Assembly (NCBI RefSeq): GCF_005887095.1
Contig: NZ_PNCI01000059.1
Coordinates: 1-56,970, forward strand
DNA length: 56,970 bases
From: Pseudoalteromonas rubra
GTDB taxonomy: Bacteria > Pseudomonadota > Gammaproteobacteria > Enterobacterales > Alteromonadaceae
Reading direction: 5' to 3'
Shown: piece by piece, positions 52,861 to 56,970 of the stretch
How positions within the stretch are numbered: the first letter of the stretch is position 1
How the letters are laid out: each line of letters begins with the position of its first letter
Translations under genes and position numbers: made by a program
Notes under the pieces: generated by a model
What the model was told of the DNA's origin: nothing
The model's input: the letters and a program-made list of their open reading frames with translations, nothing else
The model's database searches: none

Positions 52861-53958
52861 TTATTTTCTGGTCAGAAAAACGCCTGACTCCACATGGTGG
52901 GTATAAGGGAACTGATCGAAGATAGCAATACGCGATACCTGGTGGGTGTTGCACAGCATGTCCAAATCGCGCTCCAGCGTATCCGGGTTGCAGGAAATAT
53001 AAATGATGTTGTCGTACTGACTGACCAGCTTACAGGTCAGCTCGTCCATACCTGCACGGGGCGGATCGACCAAAATAGTTTGGCAGTTGTAACTTTGCAG
53101 ATCTATGCCTTTAAGGCGGGAGAACTGCTTTTCGCCTTTCATGGCTGCCGTGAATTCTTCACTCGACATACGAATGATATCCAGGTTATCCACCTTATTG
53201 GCTGCAATATTGTATTGTGCCGAATGAACAGACGATTTAGAGATCTCTGTGGCGAGTACTCGGTTAAATTGCCCGGCCAGGGCAATAGAAAAGTTACCAT
53301 TACCACAGTACAGCTCCAGCAAATCATTTTGCAGTGGTGCGCACAGGTCTTGTGCCCAGGCCAACATCTTTTCATTTACTGCTGCATTAGGCTGAGTGAA
53401 ACTGTTTTCAACCTGCTGATAGGTGTATTGTTTGCCATTGACGGTCAGCTGTTCAGTTACAAAGTCATCGCCAAACACCACTTTTTGTTTTCTGGCGCGA
53501 CCAATAAAGTCGACTTTATAACTTTGTTGTAGCTCCTGACGCAAAACCTGCATGGCCTCTTGCCATGCGTCGTCCAGAGCTTTGTGATAAAGCAGGCTGA
53601 TCAGCACTTCACCGCTAAGGGTGGTGAGATAGTCAATCTGGAACAGTTTACGGCGCAGGATCTCGTTATGGCGCAGCTTATCCATCATGACCTGCATCAT
53701 TTCGTTTACCAGCGGTGCGCCCGGATCGAATTGATCAACGCGGATCTTCTCCTTGGTTTGTTGATCGAACATGATATGGAACAGATCGTCTCCATCATGC
53801 CAGACGCGGAATTCGCAACGCTGGCGATAGTGGCTTTTTGGGGAGTCGTACACTTCCAGTTGTGGCGCATCGAAGCGGGCAAATTGCGCACTGATCCGCT
53901 GTTGTTTTTCTGTCAACTGTTGCTCGTAGGTCGAAGTGTCAATCGTGATCACCGCCAT
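52861..53958 (-). CDS. trmA: tRNA (uracil-5-)-methyltransferase TrmA
   Basis: TrmA makes 5-methyluridine at position 54 of tRNA. The 365-residue protein is of family length. SAM-binding LELYCGNGNFSIAL and DPPRAGMD motifs are present, and the catalytic cysteine is in YISCNPDTLERD. The ATG at 53958 is chosen for the family N-terminus; an upstream ATG at 54024 would add 22 unmatched residues. It is divergent from the DUF5610-type gene. Confidence 0.96.
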   Translation of the reverse strand: MAVITIDTSTYEQQLTEKQQRISAQFARFDAPQLEVYDSPKSHYRQRCEFRVWHDGDDLFHIMFDQQTKEKIRVDQFDPGAPLVNEMMQVMMDKLRHNEILRRKLFQIDYLTTLSGEVLISLLYHKALDDAWQEAMQVLRQELQQSYKVDFIGRARKQKVVFGDDFVTEQLTVNGKQYTYQQVENSFTQPNAAVNEKMLAWAQDLCAPLQNDLLELYCGNGNFSIALAGQFNRVLATEISKSSVHSAQYNIAANKVDNLDIIRMSSEEFTAAMKGEKQFSRLKGIDLQSYNCQTILVDPPRAGMDELTCKLVSQYDNIIYISCNPDTLERDLDMLCNTHQVSRIAIFDQFPYTHHVESGVFLTRK

Positions 53959-54022
53959 ATTAAAACCACCATAGTTAATGCAAAGAGGCGCTATTTTAGG
54001 ATGCACTTTCGATTTGTCCAGC

Positions 54023-54072
54023 AAAGAGCAAAATATTTTGCTCTTTTATTGTACAATAGACTTAAGCTTAAG
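54023..54072. promoter_or_regulatory. Run of three perfect palindromes in the trmA/DUF5610 spacer
   Basis: Three back-to-back perfect palindromes: a 24-bp one at 54023-54046 (half-site AAAGAGCAAAAT), a 12-bp one at 54047-54058 (TATTGTACAATA) and a 12-bp one at 54061-54072 (CTTAAGCTTAAG). They lie between divergent genes and may be operators. I cannot assign a regulator. Confidence 0.5.
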
Positions 54073-54117
54073 GCGTTTTGGCCGATAACCAACTATCAAG
54101 TAAAGCGGAGAGCAGAC

Positions 54118-55230
54118 ATGAAAATCGGACAGTTGAATCAGCTGTTGAATCCGGCGATGCAGCATAACGCGGGTAAAGCCAAATCGCTTATCCCTAATAT
54201 GTCAATTAATACGGATAGTTACCACGGAAACAAATCTCAGGCAGCGGCAAAGATCCTCGATGATAAACTGGCGCAGGCGTTGGGGATCGAGAAAAAAGAA
54301 GAAAAAGACAAGCCCCTGTTTGATTTTGAAGAAATAGTCAAAAATGTGCTGGGGTTTGTCCAGGGGGCAGTTAAAAAAGCCAAGGCCGCCGGAGAAGACG
54401 ACGACACACTCAAAAGTATGCTTGATCAAGCACGTAAGGGCGTGCAGATGGGTATTGATGAAGCGTCTGAAGATTTAAAAGGCACAGGCCTGTTTAATGA
54501 TGAAATTGAGGAAGGCATAGAAAAGTCCCGCGAAGGGATTTTTAAAGGGTTGGATGAGTTTGAAAAAGAGCTGTTTGATCCTAAACCGCAGCAAGTATCA
54601 GTGAGTGCTGCACAGTTTGCCAGTTTATCTAATCAAGCTGAGTATGCCTTCACCACAGCTGAAGGCGACGAAGTGGTGATTTCTTTCAGTGATGCGATGA
54701 GTCAGTCGAAAGCGGCAAGCTATGCACGTAATGGCGACGGCGAAGGGTTTGCGTATGGTGAGCAAAGCAGTCATGAGCTTAATTTTTCCATCAGTGTGAA
54801 TGGCGACCTCAACGAAGATGAGCAGGCTGCGATTAATGAGATGATGAAAGACATCCGCGATGTGAGCGATACCTTTTTCGCCGGTGACTATGATGATGCG
54901 TTTGCCAAAGTGCAGGAACTGGGAATTAACAGTGAGCAAATCGTCAATTTCACTATGGATCTGCGCCAGACCAAAACTTCCGCTGCGATTGCCCAGTATC
55001 AACAGAGTAATCCTATGAAAGATCTGGAAAAAGCACTGCAGCCATTGGATCAACGTCTTGAAGGGATCCATGATGAAGCGAAAGGACTGGGCATAGAAGC
55101 TCAGTTGCCGGATATCATGGCCTGGATAAACGAAGGCCAGGCGCGTCTGAATGAGTTTCTTGATTATGCTCAAGGGTTCTTTAGTGCACTTGAATCTCGT
55201 CAGGCTGATAAGCAAGATCAGCAAGTATAA
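54118..55230 (+). CDS. DUF5610-type protein of unknown function
   Basis: A 370-residue acidic protein without a signal peptide. An N-terminal region (about 30-160) containing NTDSYHG and KILDDKLAQALGI resembles the DUF5610 domain as I remember it, found in marine gammaproteobacteria. The middle (about 165-225) is beta-rich, and the C-terminal half is helical, with a DRR-free acidic stretch ending in KQDQQ. The function is unknown. The ATG at 54118 follows GCGGAGAG; an upstream frame extension would run through the trmA spacer and is rejected. Confidence 0.85.
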   Translation: MKIGQLNQLLNPAMQHNAGKAKSLIPNMSINTDSYHGNKSQAAAKILDDKLAQALGIEKKEEKDKPLFDFEEIVKNVLGFVQGAVKKAKAAGEDDDTLKSMLDQARKGVQMGIDEASEDLKGTGLFNDEIEEGIEKSREGIFKGLDEFEKELFDPKPQQVSVSAAQFASLSNQAEYAFTTAEGDEVVISFSDAMSQSKAASYARNGDGEGFAYGEQSSHELNFSISVNGDLNEDEQAAINEMMKDIRDVSDTFFAGDYDDAFAKVQELGINSEQIVNFTMDLRQTKTSAAIAQYQQSNPMKDLEKALQPLDQRLEGIHDEAKGLGIEAQLPDIMAWINEGQARLNEFLDYAQGFFSALESRQADKQDQQV

Positions 55231-55329
55231 AAAGGAGCTCAATTTCTCCCAGTTTAGGATTTGACGTAAGTATTTATTTTAAACCCTGACCGTGGCACAC
55301 TGCGCGCGAACTGTAATTAAGGAGCGCAT

Positions 55330-56133
55330 GTGCCACATATTCTTGTCTTTGATTCTGGTATTGGCGGAACCAGTGTGCTTACGCACATTCGTAACGCTTT
55401 GCCTCATGCCGACTACAGTTATGTGATGGATAATCAGCTGCTGCCTTATGGCTTGCAATCCCAGCAGACGATCCAGCAGCGTTTGGCTGCGCTCATCAAG
55501 TGGATTGACCGTGACCTGCACTCTGTCGATATTATCGTGATTGCATGCAATACCGCCTCAACCTATGCGTTGGGAGCAACTCGCCAATTAACCTCTATTC
55601 CGATTGTCGGAGTAGTTCCTGCGATTAAGCCCGCGGCATCAGCCAGTCGCGCAAAGCACATTGGGTTACTGGCGACACCAGCAACCTCCCGGAATATCTA
55701 TACGCAGCAACTGATCCAGCAATTCGCCAATGAATGCCGGGTTGACCTTTATCAGTCGACTAAGCTGGTTGAACTGGCCGAGCAGTTTTACTGGTCCGGT
55801 GACATTGATCGGAAACAGCTTGTCGCTGAGATCAACCAGCTTAACTTCTCACCTGAGTTAGATCATCTGGTACTTGGTTGCACGCACTTTCCTATCATTG
55901 GCAAACCCCTGAGTGAGTCTCTTCCGGAGTCGGTAACTTTGATTGATTCAGGTACAGCGATTGCGAGGCGGGTGTATACATTACTTGCACAAGATAGTGT
56001 TGTTAAGGAAGATGAGGTTCAGGCTGAGTGTATAGGAATAAAGCAAGGAACACTGAACTGGTATGCAACAGCACAACAAGCACGCCTGGCTGGGCGGCCT
56101 GAAATCAGACTGATCAATCTTGATCAGGAATAA
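55330..56133 (+). CDS. murI: Glutamate racemase MurI
   Basis: MurI makes D-glutamate for peptidoglycan. The 267-residue protein has the substrate-site FDSGIGGTS and the two catalytic cysteines in ACNTAS and GCTHFP. The start is GTG, five bases after AAGGAG; an overlapping ATG two bases earlier is out of frame. In E. coli murI lies just before rrnB, which matches the rRNA promoter at the right edge here. Confidence 0.95.
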   Translation: MPHILVFDSGIGGTSVLTHIRNALPHADYSYVMDNQLLPYGLQSQQTIQQRLAALIKWIDRDLHSVDIIVIACNTASTYALGATRQLTSIPIVGVVPAIKPAASASRAKHIGLLATPATSRNIYTQQLIQQFANECRVDLYQSTKLVELAEQFYWSGDIDRKQLVAEINQLNFSPELDHLVLGCTHFPIIGKPLSESLPESVTLIDSGTAIARRVYTLLAQDSVVKEDEVQAECIGIKQGTLNWYATAQQARLAGRPEIRLINLDQE

Positions 56134-56155
56134 TTGAAGCAGCTGGTTGGAGGAC

Positions 56156-56195
56156 GCATTTCAGCATGCTCAAATCCAGGAGCATGCTGAAATGC
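56156..56195. repeat. Perfect 16-bp inverted repeat after murI
   Basis: Arms GCATTTCAGCATGCTC (56156-56171) and GAGCATGCTGAAATGC (56180-56195) around an 8-base loop. No T-run follows on either side, so it is not a canonical terminator, though it may end murI transcription by another route. Confidence 0.6.
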
Positions 56196-56202
56196 GGCCA
56201 TG

Positions 56203-56236
56203 AAAAAGGGGTAGTAACCTGACTGGTACTACCCCT
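56203..56236 (-). terminator. Rho-independent terminator after the RRM gene
   Basis: Arms AGGGGTAGTA (56207-56216) and TACTACCCCT (56227-56236). On the minus strand the stem is followed by TTTTT, ending the RRM gene's transcript. Confidence 0.75.
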
Positions 56237-56272
56237 GTTAGTGTGTACAACGAGCTGTTATCAAATTAAAGA

Positions 56273-56746
56273 TCAGTCCTGATCGTTAGTAGTCAGCGAT
56301 TCTTGTTTTTGTTTCGCTTCTCTGACTTTTAACGTGCGTTGCTGAAACTCAGATTCATTGAGCTCGTTGATGGCTTTGAGGGCATCTGGCTGCGGCATTT
56401 CAACAAATCCGAACCCGCGGCGTTTACCTGTATTCTTATCTTTAAGCAAACGAACCGAAAAAACTTGCCCTTTTTCTTCAAACAAATCTCTGACGACCTG
56501 TTCATTTGCTCTGTAAGGTAAATTACCGACATACAGTGTGGTTGTTTCTACTGTTCCACTGACGTCACTGCCCGTATTTCCTGTTGAGGAAGCGAAAGCT
56601 GATGCTATGCCTCCGATGATGATACCTAGCGCCAACAATAAGGCGGGATCAATTTGACTGTTTAGTAGTACAAAATGGCCAAGCGCATAACTCAATATTG
56701 CCAGGAGAAGTACAGTAAACAGTGTCTTACGATCGAGAATATTCAT
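56273..56746 (-). CDS. Membrane-anchored RRM RNA-binding protein
   Basis: A 157-residue protein with two hydrophobic helices (about 10-29 and 35-53) followed by one RNA recognition motif (about 69-146). RNP2 is LYVGNL and RNP1 is KRRGFGFVEM, with the aromatic residues needed for RNA stacking. Soluble small RRM proteins occur in many bacteria; the membrane hairpin here would tether RNA binding to the inner membrane. It lies between murI and an rRNA operon. The RNA target is unknown. Confidence 0.9.
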   Translation of the reverse strand: MNILDRKTLFTVLLLAILSYALGHFVLLNSQIDPALLLALGIIIGGIASAFASSTGNTGSDVSGTVETTTLYVGNLPYRANEQVVRDLFEEKGQVFSVRLLKDKNTGKRRGFGFVEMPQPDALKAINELNESEFQQRTLKVREAKQKQESLTTNDQD

Positions 56747-56939
56747 AAGGATCTACCAAAAAACGTTGAATACACATTAATTTAACAAGAAAGGTTGCTA
56801 TATTAACGACTTAATCAAATATCGCAATAATTAAATATAGAACCTGTTGAAAAGATTGCACCTTCTTGATGGATTTACCGTCAGTATTGAGGGTTTAAAG
56901 ATAAATGATCAAAAAGATCCAAAAAAATGAAAAAAGGGG

Positions 56940-56967
56940 TTGCATCGTTTTTCGATTTCCCTATAAT
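56940..56967 (+). promoter_or_regulatory. Strong promoter, probably of an rRNA operon
   Basis: A -35 TTGCAT (56940-56945), a 16-base spacer and a perfect -10 TATAAT (56962-56967) followed by GCG. Upstream (56908-56935) is A-tract-rich, like an UP element. The 16-bp spacing and GC-rich discriminator are typical of rrn P1 promoters. The gene itself lies beyond the window. Confidence 0.65.
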
Positions 56968-56970
56968 GCG

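Noticed and set aside
52894..53532. 212-codon antisense frame in trmA
   Set aside because: It is the complement of the conserved TrmA catalytic domain.
1..56970. Mobile element, CRISPR array, toxin-antitoxin or defence island
   Set aside because: No transposase, integrase, regularly spaced repeats, or toxin-antitoxin or defence gene pair was seen. All larger genes belong to core families and their order is conserved.

Overview
The window looks like core chromosome of a marine gammaproteobacterium of the order Alteromonadales, most likely Pseudoalteromonas. The evidence is recognition of gene families and of gene order, not a database search. Genes are dense and mostly in long operons. I see no insertion sequence, prophage, CRISPR array, tRNA or integrase. 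The right edge stops at what looks like an rRNA operon promoter, just past murI, the same position as murI before rrnB in E. coli.

Layout. (1) 1-1050: an intergenic palindromic repeat in two copies, then lexA with a promoter buried in two SOS boxes. (2) 1306-9457: an aa3-type cytochrome c oxidase operon: coxB (with fused cytochrome c), coxA, ctaG, coxC, an antisense DUF2909 gene, SURF1, a small CxxxC protein, heme A synthase ctaA, heme O synthase ctaB, and a SCO copper chaperone. (3) 9582-18184: a complete chemosensory operon (STAS, cheY, cheA, cheW, Aer2-like receptor with three PAS domains, cheR, cheD, cheB), arranged like the Pseudomonas che2 and Vibrio cluster III systems. (4) 18162-25548: a secreted polysaccharide deacetylase, a DinF-like MATE transporter, nfuA with an IscR-type site, a secreted M14 carboxypeptidase, comF/gntX and bioH. 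(5) 25652-26862: an orphan protein resembling both ends of a flagellar axial protein, coupled to a SprA-related putative metalloprotease. (6) 26937-35971: tex, greB, ompR-envZ, an unknown gene, pckA, hslO and hslR, the same neighbourhood as in E. coli. (7) 36213-47617: a complete type II secretion operon, gspCDEFGHIJKLMN. (8) 47621-56746: a UPF0149 protein, two small unknowns, ccoG, srkA, two tandem DsbA-type proteins, trmA, a DUF5610-type protein, murI and a membrane-anchored RRM protein.

How they work together. Region 2 builds and matures one respiratory oxidase, including copper insertion (CtaG, SCO) and heme A synthesis (CtaA, CtaB, SURF1). Region 3 is a self-contained sensory array whose receptor probably binds heme and so may respond to oxygen or another gas ligand. 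The type II system exports folded periplasmic proteins. The DsbA-type oxidases and the secreted hydrolases encoded here are plausible helpers or cargo, but that link is inference.

I did not find a clear undescribed defence or mobile system. The best leads are the three-PAS membrane-bound Aer2-like receptor, the minimal flagellar-axial-like protein with its putative protease partner, the twin LacI-type operators before pckA, the run of three perfect palindromes before the DUF5610 gene, and the CxxxC protein in the oxidase operon.
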